Source: Bog-473 sp963807675 (GTDB taxonomy: Bacteria > Actinomycetota > Acidimicrobiia > Acidimicrobiales > RAAP-2). From it: DNA of 64,000 nt. The translations under genes and the position numbers were made by a program. Every line of letters begins with the position of its first letter. The first letter of the stretch is position 1. Positions 19,387 to 28,026 of the stretch are shown in pieces. The notes under the pieces are model-generated. The model had not been told where the DNA came from and made no database searches. It saw only the letters and a program-made list of their open reading frames with translations. The stretch covers positions 62,001 to 126,000 of the forward strand of contig CAWECP010000007.1 of the NCBI GenBank assembly GCA_963807675.1. The letters are read 5' to 3'.

Positions 19387-20428
19387 TCACTGTCGACCGG
19401 CATCGCGGCCGGCGCGGAGGACTTCGATCAGCCCGATATCGTGGCCGGCCTCTTGGAGCAACTGCACGTAGGCGTAGAGCACGGGCTCCGCTGACCGACG
19501 ACGGAAGGCGAGGACCGACCACCGCGGGAGGAGGACGACCGGAAGCATGAGCGCCGCCAACCGCAGTCTCCGGCGGATAAGGCAAACCGTGAGCACCATC
19601 AACCAGAGGAGGGGCAGCGGGAAGACAGTCAGCGAGCCGCCGTGTTTCCGCCAGAGCTGAGCGGTGTTGCGCCCGTAGAAGCGGGCCCGGCTGACAAGGT
19701 CTGACAGCTCCATGACGAAGTCGTGCTCTACCACCACCTCGTCCACGCACCACGGCACGGGGGACCCAGGAAGTTCGCGCAGACGTCGGCAGATGTCCTC
19801 CTCTTCGGCACCGCGGAGAAGCTCGTCGAACCCGCCGAGGCGCTCCAGGACTCCGCGTCGGAACGACATGTTGGCACCGACCATGGCGTAAAGGTGCCGC
19901 ATACCCGAATGCTGACGGGGCGACATGTTCTCCCGAAGATAGAGCCACAACCGGTAGGGTAAGCCCGGGTCTCCGCCGAGTTCTGCCTCCAACGGTCGAA
20001 CCGGGTTCGCTCGATAGTACCGACCGAGGAAACGGTCCTTGTCGCCGCCTGTAACCGGGCCCCCTGCGGCTAGGACCGCGGGGTCGGTATGAGAGAGCAA
20101 GGAGCCGTTCCGCCCAAGTGGGGGGCGGCCGGCAGTCGTCGTCTGTGTAGGCAATGACAGGGGCCCGGGCCGCCGCCCACCCAGTGTTGCGTGCGGCGCT
20201 CACTCCGCGGTTGACTGCGTGCTGGACAAGGCTCGCTCCTCGACGAGCGACTTCCTCCTGCGGCACCGGCGGCTCGGAGCCGTCGTCGACCACCAGGATC
20301 TCCATACGGTCGCGGGCCGTCTGGGCGGTCAGCGCGTCGAGTGTGATCCCAAGATGGTCGAGACCGTTGTAGCAGCAGACCACCACGGACAGTTCGGGCG
20401 CCGGGTCAACCGCCTCCGCTGCGCTCAC
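19387..20428 (-). pseudogene. GT2 glycosyltransferase, single frameshift
   Basis: N-terminus in one frame: 'LSVVVCCYNGLDHLGITLDAL', 'MEILVVDDGSEPPVP' and 'AYTDDDCRPPPTWAERLLALS' (the DxD metal site). At ~20090 the frame shifts by one; the second frame continues 'TDPAVLAAGGPVTGGDKDRFL', 'MVGANMSFRRGVLERLGGFDE' and 'GAEEEDICRRLRELPG' (the ED motif), then two C-terminal membrane-type helices. Joined, the protein is ~345 aa, normal for inverting GT2 enzymes. Its start overlaps the stop of the upstream GT4 gene by 4 bp. One indel separates it from a functional gene, so a sequencing error is possible. Confidence 0.75.
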
Positions 20429-21600
20429 GACCCGATCTGCTGGGAGTAAACGCCGACGAGATCTAGGGCGAGCTCGTCCCAGTCCCGGATGGCGGCCGAG
20501 GCGCGCAGAGCGTCACCCCGGCCGACAGTGTCGAGCGCCCGGATGAGCGCTGCGGCTAGGCCACCGGGGGTCGGCGCCGCCAGACACCCGGTGATCCCGT
20601 CGTTGACCAGGTGGCGGGACAGGTTGTCGACGTGATCCGTGGTGACCACGGGCGTGCCGCAAGCCAGGGCCTCGGCAACGACGATTCCGAACCCCTCACG
20701 CCGCGATGGAAGGACGAACACGCCAGCACTCTTGATGAGGCCGAACACCTCCTGCTTCGTCTCAAGCCGGCCTAGGAAGTCGACATGGCCTTGGAGGCCA
20801 AGACGCAACACCGCCGCCTCTAGCGCCCCGCGCTGAGGGCCCTCGCCCACTATGCCGCACCGCAGTACGACGCCCCCCTTTGCCAGCTCGGCGAGCCCCT
20901 GCACCAGCACGTCGACACCCTTGTGCTCGAGCAGACGACCAACGTAGAGAACATCGTAAGATGTCTGGGACGAGGGCGCTCCGGCGATCTCGCCGGCGTG
21001 CACGCCACTGGGCAGGACGACGATCCGCCTGGGCGGGATACCGGCGGCGACCATGCGCTCGGCGGTGCCTTCGGCAGCCACGACTAGCTGATCGGCCAGG
21101 CGGGCGACTAGCCGCTCGACGCCTGCGGCCAGGATCCCGATAGGCCCGAGGTACGACCGCCAGTACGCCGCGCCCCACCACTCGTGCCAGGTCAACACCA
21201 GCGGGATTCCCCGGATCCAGCACACCACCCAAAGCGGGAAAATCTGGAGGTACGGCATGTGGTCGGCGTCGATCACGTCAGCTTCGACCGTGACCAAGCG
21301 CAGGCAGGCCACGGCGAAAATCACGGCCTGGACGAGCGACCGGCGCTCTCCTGCGTACATCGGCCGGTTTCCGCAAATGGCGTGGAGGCGCAAGCTGCCT
21401 TCCTGGCGGTCGCGGGGCCCGTCCCACCACTGCATCGTGTAGACATCGATCGCTACGCCCTTAGCAGCCACGCGGGTCAGGAGTTCGTGGAAGCGCACTT
21501 CCTTGCCGCCCTTGAACCACGGATAAAAACCGTCAGTGACGACAGCAACCCGCAGGTATCCGTCGGTACCGGCACGCTTCGGTGCCCCGCGTAGCTTCAC
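20425..21600 (-). CDS. Glycosyltransferase family 4, intact
   Basis: 391 aa GT-B enzyme. N-domain: 'LRVAVVTDGFYPWFKGGKEVRFHEL' (glycine loop), 'DVIDADHMPYLQIFPLWVV', 'LTWHEWWGAAYW'. C-domain: 'YDVLYVGRLLEHKGVDVLVQGL' and 'GVFVLPSRREGFGIVVAEALACGTPVVTTD', which holds the E-x7-E retaining-transferase motif (E-G-F-G-I-V-V-A-E). Translationally coupled to the downstream GT2. Donor is a nucleotide sugar; identity and acceptor cannot be inferred. Confidence 0.88.
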   Translation of the reverse strand: MKLRGAPKRAGTDGYLRVAVVTDGFYPWFKGGKEVRFHELLTRVAAKGVAIDVYTMQWWDGPRDRQEGSLRLHAICGNRPMYAGERRSLVQAVIFAVACLRLVTVEADVIDADHMPYLQIFPLWVVCWIRGIPLVLTWHEWWGAAYWRSYLGPIGILAAGVERLVARLADQLVVAAEGTAERMVAAGIPPRRIVVLPSGVHAGEIAGAPSSQTSYDVLYVGRLLEHKGVDVLVQGLAELAKGGVVLRCGIVGEGPQRGALEAAVLRLGLQGHVDFLGRLETKQEVFGLIKSAGVFVLPSRREGFGIVVAEALACGTPVVTTDHVDNLSRHLVNDGITGCLAAPTPGGLAAALIRALDTVGRGDALRASAAIRDWDELALDLVGVYSQQIGS

Positions 21601-21657
21601 CGGCTCTCTTCCAGGTCGCGTTTGCCTGTCACCACCTGGCCAGAGATGCCGGACGCC

Positions 21658-22780
21658 TTAAGAATCATCCGCGCGACGTGCTCGTCGCGTCGCGGCGGCC
21701 TTCTCGAGCGCCGCTCGTCGGAGGTTTGTATTCAGCTCGGTGTCAGCTAGCACCTCTGAGACCTGCGCGGCGAGCTCTAGGGCGTTGCCCGTCGAGAAGT
21801 AGCGCCCAGATTCGCAAAGTTCGTCAGCGAGACCGATGAGATCGGACGTGACGATCGCGGCGCCAGAGGCCAGGGCAAGGTTAGCGATACCGCTCTGGGT
21901 GATCTTGCGATAAGGCAGGACAACGACACCCGACTGACGGAGTAGCTCGGTCGCCACGTCTTCAGGGATGAAGCCGCGGAACTCGATGTCGAGGTTGGGC
22001 CGTGCAGCCGCCATCTTCTCAAGGTGCTTCTGGAACACTTTGTCGGCACGACCCATGTGACGGAAGATTCCCTTGCGCTTCCTCGGTCTGCCGGCGATGA
22101 GAAAGCGGACGTTGCCAGACGAGGCCTGCGAAATCTGCTCTGCAGCCTCGATGACGAGATCGGTGCCCTTATCTGCATGGGTGAAACCGAGACAGAGGAC
22201 GGTCGGAACAGAGAGGCCAAAATCCTTGTTCACCGCCGCCTGTTGTGATGGCGAGGCGATCGCGATCGCAGCGGTGCCGTGTGGCACGCGCACAATCTCA
22301 GTGAAGAAGCCGGCTCCACGCAGAGCCTGCTCCCCAGCCGCCGAGAAGGCGATCGCTGTCGTGGTCGCTCCTGCCATGGCGCTGTAGATCGCCCGGCTGA
22401 CCAGACCAAGAAGATCAATCTCCCGAGCGCCTTCGTGATAGCCCACGACTACCCCTATCCCAGCGCGCTTGGCTCGACGACAGAGGTCGATGACTGAGAA
22501 GACCGAGGTAGAGGTGGCGCTGATGGCAAACTGGACGAAGAGGACATCGCCGCCGAAGTCCACGACCTCCTGGAAGGCCTGCCTACTCGGGACGAATCCG
22601 AGGACCCTCCGGATTGAGATTCCACCGTCGCGGCGACGACGGTGAGCAGCATTGCCCTTCGGAGCGACGACGAGGACGTCGTGGCCAGCGGCCTCGAATC
22701 CTTTTACTAGCTGCGCACTGTGACGAGCAATCCCGTCTTCCGGAGGAGCCGCAGGGAGTGACGACGGCAATCTTTGCCAT
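21658..22780 (-). pseudogene. Glycosyltransferase family 4, N-terminal frameshift
   Basis: The natural start is ATG 22780 ('MAKIAVVTP'), overlapping the upstream stop (TGATG). One extra base near 22750 puts the rest into another frame, which then reads 'APPEDGIARHSAQLVKGFEAAGHDV' and on to 21658 without break (~370 codons). C-domain features: 'VPTVLCLGFTHADKGTDLVIEAA' and 'GVVVLPYRKITQSGIANLALASGAAIVTSD', where a Q-S-G-I pattern replaces the usual E-x7-E, as in several mannosyltransferase-like members. A TTG at 22770 could restart translation but would lose the first β-strand. Either a real null or a sequencing indel. Confidence 0.65.
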
Positions 22781-23518
22781 CAGCCGTTCACGACCCACTC
22801 GTAGACTGAGATCGTCTTTGCGGCGAACTCAGCCCAGCTCAATGTGAGCTTGTTATCAGCGACATTCCTGCTCACGTTGCCATTCGTCGACATCGAGCAC
22901 CTCTGCCTTGAGCATCACCCGTGCCAAGTCGCCACCCCCCTCCTGATCGAAGCGGAAAGCGACAGGAGGATCAATGAATCGGAGGCCTACGTCGGCGCAG
23001 TTGGCACCGAACTTCTTCTTGGCCATGCAGGCAGTCGTCTCGGTGCGTATCATCACAGCGTTACGACTGCTGACGAGGTCGTAGTGAGCTGGGACGTCAT
23101 CGCTGGACGCCAGCTCGTCGGGACTAATGTTACCAGCGGTCCAGACCACCTTGATGCCGACCTTCTGGGCGATTTTCCAAAAGAGCTTGAGCCAGACGTG
23201 TGCCCGGGTGACCGAGCACCTCTGAGTTGCTGGTCGAGCAGTAAGTCCAGTGCAGGTGAAGCACCCGGGCGCCGCGCAACGAGCGAACACGAGCATGAGC
23301 GGTCCAAGTATGAGTTTATCGTCGATGAGGTCGGCCCGGACGCGACGAAGCGGGACGCCCTGCTCGCGGATAGCCTCTTCGAGGTCTAGGACACAGGGGC
23401 TGTCGGTGTCAAAAGCGAGGAGCACGGGAGGCAGTTCGCCGGCGACCTGCACGAGAGCTTCAGACATGAAGGCGGCCGCGCCAATAGCATGATCCACAAT
23501 GACTGCACGGCTGTTCAC
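22780..23518 (-). pseudogene. GT-B glycosyltransferase, internally deleted
   Basis: The N-terminal half is readable ('VIVDHAIGAAAFMSEALVQVA', 'HVWLKLFWKIAQKVGIKVVWTAGNISPDE', resembling the K-x-x-x-x-G-x-x-V-V-W-T-A-H-N strand of GT4 enzymes). The last ~25 codons sit in another frame ('LTLSWAEFAAKTISVYEWVVNG'), matching the usual GT4 C-terminal helix, and end in TGA overlapping the next ATG. The whole is ~245 codons against a usual ~370, so most of the C-domain with the donor site is gone. Non-functional. Confidence 0.6.
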
Positions 23519-23535
23519 TTCCTTGCGGTTCTTGA

Positions 23536-24429
23536 TTAAGAGTCCAACGGAGCCGCGAGCCAGCCAATGGTTATGAAGCGATTGCGGCGCTTAAACACAC
23601 CAGCGAGGGCCATCGGTGCCGGGAGGAGGATGCCCGAGTAGACAGTGCATTCAGGTCTTTCCTTGAGCATGCGGACTCTACGCTCGGGGTGAAGGCTCAT
23701 CAGTTGCGCCCAGGCCCGGCCGTAACGCCAGGAGCGACGGTGCGAGATCGTCTTCGAGCCGCTGTTCCAGTCCATGTACATCACGGCGTCGGGCACGCAA
23801 AAGCAGGGGTGACCCGTGGCTGCGACACGCCAGGTGAAATCGATATCCGAGCCGTAGAAGAGACGCTCGTCGAAACCGTCGATCTCTTCGAAGACCGAGA
23901 CTTTGAAGGCGTAGTTGGCCGTGGCCGGTAACTCAACCTCCTCACCGTCAGAAGCATCTTGCACGATGCTGTAGACACCGGGCGTCAATGACTCGATGGG
24001 ACCGCAGACGAGGTCGTAGCGACAGTTAAGTAACGGTGCAGTCAGCTTCTCGAGCCAGTTCTCCACGGGCTGTCCACCGGCGTCGCAGAAGGCGACGACC
24101 GCGCTGCGAGCGGCACGCACACCGACGTTGCGCTGGTGCGGAATGGTACTTGTGCGCCAGAACGGGGCCTCAAATGGAATCCACCGGACCCAGGGCCGTT
24201 CTTTGCCGATATGGTAGCAACGGCCGCGAGAGGCGTCGATCACGATGCACTCTGCATCTAGTGCAACGCACTGCGACCTTAGCAGATCGAGGCTGGTGGC
24301 TAGCTCCGGCTCGTCCTTGTTTAATAGGACGACCGACACCCTTGGACTATTCCCGGTGAGTGTCTCAGGGGCAGACACAAGTACTCCCAAGATCACGCCC
24401 GAGCCATGATCCCTCTTGATCATCTTCAA
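23536..24429 (-). CDS. GT2-type glycosyltransferase
   Basis: 297 aa. 'PRVSVVLLNKDEPELATSLDLL' is the N-terminal Rossmann strand, 'AECIVIDASRG' the second, 'TIPHQRNVGVRAARSAVVAFCDAGGQPVENWLEKL' the region where most GT2 enzymes have DxD (here D-A-G), 'NYAFKVSVFEEIDGFDERLFYGSDIDFTWRVAATGH' the acceptor/ED region. A homologue of the broken gene at 18540-19346. Only 17 bp separates it from the deleted GT gene downstream, so they were co-transcribed. Appears intact. Substrates unknown. Confidence 0.78.
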   Translation of the reverse strand: MKMIKRDHGSGVILGVLVSAPETLTGNSPRVSVVLLNKDEPELATSLDLLRSQCVALDAECIVIDASRGRCYHIGKERPWVRWIPFEAPFWRTSTIPHQRNVGVRAARSAVVAFCDAGGQPVENWLEKLTAPLLNCRYDLVCGPIESLTPGVYSIVQDASDGEEVELPATANYAFKVSVFEEIDGFDERLFYGSDIDFTWRVAATGHPCFCVPDAVMYMDWNSGSKTISHRRSWRYGRAWAQLMSLHPERRVRMLKERPECTVYSGILLPAPMALAGVFKRRNRFITIGWLAAPLDS

Positions 24430-24875
24430 TTGGCTCTACCCGGCCTCCGGCACGCCCTGTTCCGAGCACCCAACTTGAGCTCAGCGAAACAGGCATCGAT
24501 CACCGCTTCGACTTCGGCTCGTCACCGCGGTCTCCCCCCAGCATCTCCAGGAGCGCGTGAGCTCCCCGGAGATCTAGAGGAGCCCGATTGTGGTTCGCCA
24601 AGTCAAGCCCAAGACGATCGTTTTTCCGGTCTGCCTTGGTTAGTGCTTCGGCCTCCCTCGACTTCGTCGGGTGCTGGCCTCCCTCAAGATCCGCTACGGA
24701 TTTGCGACACCCGACTACGTGGCCAGAGTAGAGAGTCTCCTGGCACAAACGCGGCCCCTTGTCACTGTCGCCGGCGCAGGCGTCGTACAACTCGAGGATC
24801 CTCAGCTTGTACTAGGCGATGAAGGTCCGTCGCCGAAATTTCTCGGGCAAGGTGAAACCCTGGTCGGCCACCTCG
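24430..24875. other. No recognisable gene
   Basis: Lies between two glycosyltransferase genes on the minus strand. Several 95-codon frames exist on both strands, but none resembles a family I know; probably another eroded gene of the same operon. Confidence 0.35.
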
Positions 24876-25935
24876 TTAGTCCGCTGAAAAGAGCACCGCC
24901 TCCTTCGGGAACCGCGAGATACAACATTCTCTTAACTCGCGCTGCTTGCGATTGACGGAGTCGAGGACGATGCCCGCAAGAAAGGCCAAACAAGCGAAGG
25001 ACATCAAGCCCGCAAAAGCGAATGTTGCAGGTGCCACGCATGAAGATGGCCGCCTGCGTGCAGGGCAACAGTCAGTGCCGCGAGCCCCATTACTGCGGCA
25101 ATAGACGCAAAGAACCCAAGCGGGCGGTAGTCCTTCCAGAGGTGCAGGATGAACTTGAGGATCCGGAAACCGTCGGGGATCACTCGCGCAATTTGCTGGT
25201 GGAATCCGTCGGACGGCAGCGGTAGTCGGTCCCGATCTCCTCAATGGAAGAGATAATTCGAGGGCATGAACCGTCATTTCTGTTTCGGTCTCAAATCCAT
25301 TCCGAAAAGGCAGGGAACGACTTCGCGTAGCGCCGAGAAAGCACTCGATAACCGGAAAGCATGTCAGCGCTACCGTCCCGGAATAGCCAGTGGATCGAGC
25401 CGGTGAGTAGTCGGTTTCCCAAGCGGTGACCACGTGGATAGGCGGGTCCTAGGCGGACGACTGGACTCGAAACCTCAACCACCATGTCAAGTTGACAATT
25501 CGATCAACTGCCGGACGAGCACGGGCGCGGCTTCAGCATCGTAGGTATCGTCACCATCGGCCAACAGATAAACGTTGGCGTCGATCTCGGCGAACATTCT
25601 CCGCACAACGTTGCCCTTGCCGACTGTTGGCACACGCCGAACGATCGCGCCCGCTTCGGCGCGCCGCCTCCACAGTGCGATCCGTCGAAGCGTTGTCGTA
25701 AACGTACACCCGCCGCGCTGGGTAGTGTTCGTCGAAAATCGGTGACGACCTTGGCGATCGTCGCCTCCTCATTGCGGCATGGGAGGAGCACGGCAAGCCC
25801 GATAGCGGGTACGTCCTCGGCCGGCCAAGTGAGACTTGCACTGCGGGGATCGCCGGACTCATATACAACCACGGTTGCCACGCCGTTCGTGCTTGTTGTC
25901 CTTGGGTTACTGCGATGAAGCTTTGGTTGGGTCAC
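24876..25935 (-). pseudogene. DPM1-type GT2 (polyprenyl-phosphate sugar transferase) remnant
   Basis: Fragments in order over several frames: 'VPAIGLAVLLPCRNEEATIAKVVTDF' (25830-25750), 'VYVYDNASTDRTVEAARRSG' (~25720-25660), a scrambled D-x-D-D-T region ('ADGDDTYDAEA' is recoverable near 25550), 'SGYRVLSRRYAKSFPAFSE' (~25360-25300) and 'GFETETEMTVHALELSLP' (~25300-25250). This series is characteristic of dolichol/undecaprenyl-phosphate mannose- or glucose-synthase relatives that often feed GT-C enzymes. A hydrophobic C-terminus is visible near 24960-25030. At least three frameshifts. Confidence 0.62.
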
Positions 25936-26196
25936 CGCCTGCTTCCCGAAATCAAGCCCCCGCCGCTAGTTACACATTACCCATTCGCGCGACCACAACT
26001 GGAGAAAAGGCGAATTTCACAATGTGAAACGATCGTTAACGTCCGTGTAACCAACAACGCGTGGCGACGAGGCGAGGCGCTGCAACCGTAGGCGCTCAAC
26101 TAAGGTCAGAGGTCGTTCAGCGCTGCCGCCCGGTCAAGTTGCTCATCTACGACGAGGGACACTGAAAAACCGGCCACTGCCTGCAATGCAGCGGCG
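25936..26196. other. Intergenic
   Basis: Between the DPM1-like remnant and the truncated IS21 element; upstream region of the old minus-strand polysaccharide operon, so a former promoter may lie here. No clear -35/-10 pair was identified. Confidence 0.3.
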
Positions 26197-27040
26197 TGTG
26201 TCGCCACGAACATGGGGACCACCTGAAATGAGTTCCGCCACGAGCATGGGACCACCCTTCAGCCACTAATCGGACCACTCTGGGGGTCCACGAGCGCCGA
26301 TCGCTGATCTGGTCCACTCGCCGCCATTGGAGATGCGATCTGAGGAGCGGCGATGGGATTCCGGGAGGTGCCCGTGTTCGAGGTGAAAGAGCTGTTCCGG
26401 CTCTGGCTCCGGGGCGGATGCGCTGCGCTCCATCGATCGCCTGGCGGGGTTGATCGCAAGACCGTGCGCCGTTACGTGGTCGGCTGCCGACGAGCTCGGC
26501 GTCGACCGGGGCGGCGGGGAGGACCAGCGGAGCGACGAGGTCCTCTCCGCGTCCTCGAGCGGGTCCGGCCCCATCGCACCATCGGGCACGGTGAGCCCGT
26601 GGCGCACCCTCGAGGGCCACGTCAGGAGCAGATCCCGGCTGGCTCGAAGACGAGGGCTTGACGGTGGTCAAGGTCCACACCCTGCTGGCCCACCAGGGAG
26701 TGATCGGCCCCAAGCGCACCCTGGAGCGCTCCTGCGCCGAGCTGTGCGGGCCACGCCGTGGCCAAAAGAAGAACGTCCGCGTCGCCGACGGCGAACCCCA
26801 GAGTCGAGCTCCAGGTCGACTCCGGTCGCATCGGCTTCATGTTCGACCCCGACTCGGGACGGCGTCGGGTGGCTCCACCGCTGATCTTCTCCGCCTTGCG
26901 TGTCGCGTCATTGCTTCGTGTGGATCACCTTCACCCAGGCGCTGGGGCTTCGAGGCGGCGTGGGAGTTCTTCGGCGATGTCGTTCTTCGCTCTGGTGTTC
27001 CCCGACAACATGGCGGCTGATCCAACGGGTCTTGGCTATC
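26197..27040 (+). mobile_element. istA: Second IS21-type element, truncated istA
   Basis: The left end carries two 22-bp direct repeats (starting 26202 and 26236, core CGCCACGAxCATGG, then GACCACC), typical of IS21 end repeats. The istA relic begins at ATG 26353 ('MGFREVPVFEVKELFRLWLRG'), then continues in shifting frames: 'DRKTVRRYV', 'ADELGVDRGGGEDQ', 'TVVKVHTLLAHQGVIGPKRTLE', 'CAELCGPRRGQKK', 'ELQVDSGRIGFMFDPDSGRRRV', 'FEAAWEFFGDV' and 'VVFPDNMA'. The sequence stops inside the catalytic core near 27030 and abuts the nitronate-monooxygenase fragment; istB and the right end are missing. Unrelated in sequence to the copy at 3832. Confidence 0.75.
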
Positions 27041-27109
27041 CCTCCCAAACGCTTTGAGAAGCCCGTCATTTCGTTCCTCGGTCCTCTTGAGATAGATGCG
27101 TTGATCGAC

Positions 27110-27642
27110 GCACCTTATCGAACTCGTTGGGAGGGTCGACAAGAGTCCTCCACCATCTCCAGCACCACGTCGCGGGTCCGCCGCACCGAGGTGGCCGCCC
27201 CAATGATCTGGCCGCACGGGTTGAAGTTCACGTCGCGGGCCTCCTCTGGGTAGGCGTGCCCGCGGGAGACACAGTCGATGGCCACCATCATCTGCAGCGG
27301 CACGCCGAGCGGCTTCGGGTTCTCCGCTGCCTCCCAGGTATCGGTCCAGTCGTTCTTCAGCAGCCGGCACGGCTTCCCGGTGAACGAGCGGGACCGCACA
27401 GTGTAGCACCGAAGTCGCCTTCAGGTACGACTCCATCTGTTTGGGCGGAATGTCGGCCTCCTCGACCGTCAGCCACAAGGACCCGGTCCATACGCCGGAC
27501 GCGCCCATGACCATGGCGGCCGCCATCTGGCGACCCGAGCCGATGCCGCCCGCCGCCAGCACCGGCAACGGCGCCACGGCGTCGATCACCTCGGGCCAAC
27601 ACGATCGATCCCACGTCGCCGGTATGGCCCCCACCCTCCGAA
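27110..27642 (-). pseudogene. Nitronate monooxygenase fragment (C-terminal half)
   Basis: Close copy of the C-terminal half of the intact gene at 58053-59177: 'WPEVIDAVAPLPVLAAGGIGSGRQMAAAMV', 'ASGVWTGSLWLTVEEADIPPKQMESYLKATS', 'KPCRLLKNDWTD' and 'QMMVAIDCVSRGHAYPEEARDVNFNPCGQII'. Frameshifts near 27410 and 27600, and the last ~15 residues are altered. At its 5' side it is joined at ~27645 to a nitroreductase fragment on the same strand, apparently by recombination at a Gly-rich coding stretch. Confidence 0.8.
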
Positions 27643-28015
27643 CCCGCCCTCAGCCCGGCGGCCATCATGGCGCTCCACACGGCGGGGTAGATGGAGCCGC
27701 GGGTCGGGTGGCCGACTACTTCGAGCAGATTCCGCTGCAGCCACTGAGGCGAGCGCTGGACCTGAGGATCTGGATCGTCCCAGGTTCGTCGGGGGCTGCG
27801 TGCGCTGCGTCGAGCCGAGCCTTGTAGACGGACTTCCACAGCTCGCCCATGGCGTGCTGGTACAGGGGGGCGAGCGCCGCCCTCTGGCGGGGTCGTCGAG
27901 CAGGAGGAAGCGCCAGTTCGGCATCGACGATCCGGCCCTGCACGTCGAGCGGGATCGGATCCGGCCCGATCATGCGCATGGCCCGCGTCGTGTAAAGCGC
28001 CTCGTGGAGTTCCAT
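27643..28015 (-). pseudogene. Nitroreductase-family fragment
   Basis: Begins at ATG 28015 with 'MELHEALYTTRAMR', the conserved FMN-binding start of nitroreductases, then in shifting frames 'NWRFLLLDDPA' , 'LAPLYQHAMGELWKSVYKARLDAAHAAPDE' and 'TRGSIYPAVWSAMMAAGLRAG'. About 125 of ~200 residues remain before fusion to the nitronate-monooxygenase fragment. It starts 36 bp after the stop of the glycosylphosphotransferase upstream on the same strand. Inactive. Confidence 0.75.
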
Positions 28016-28026
28016 GGCCCGGGACC

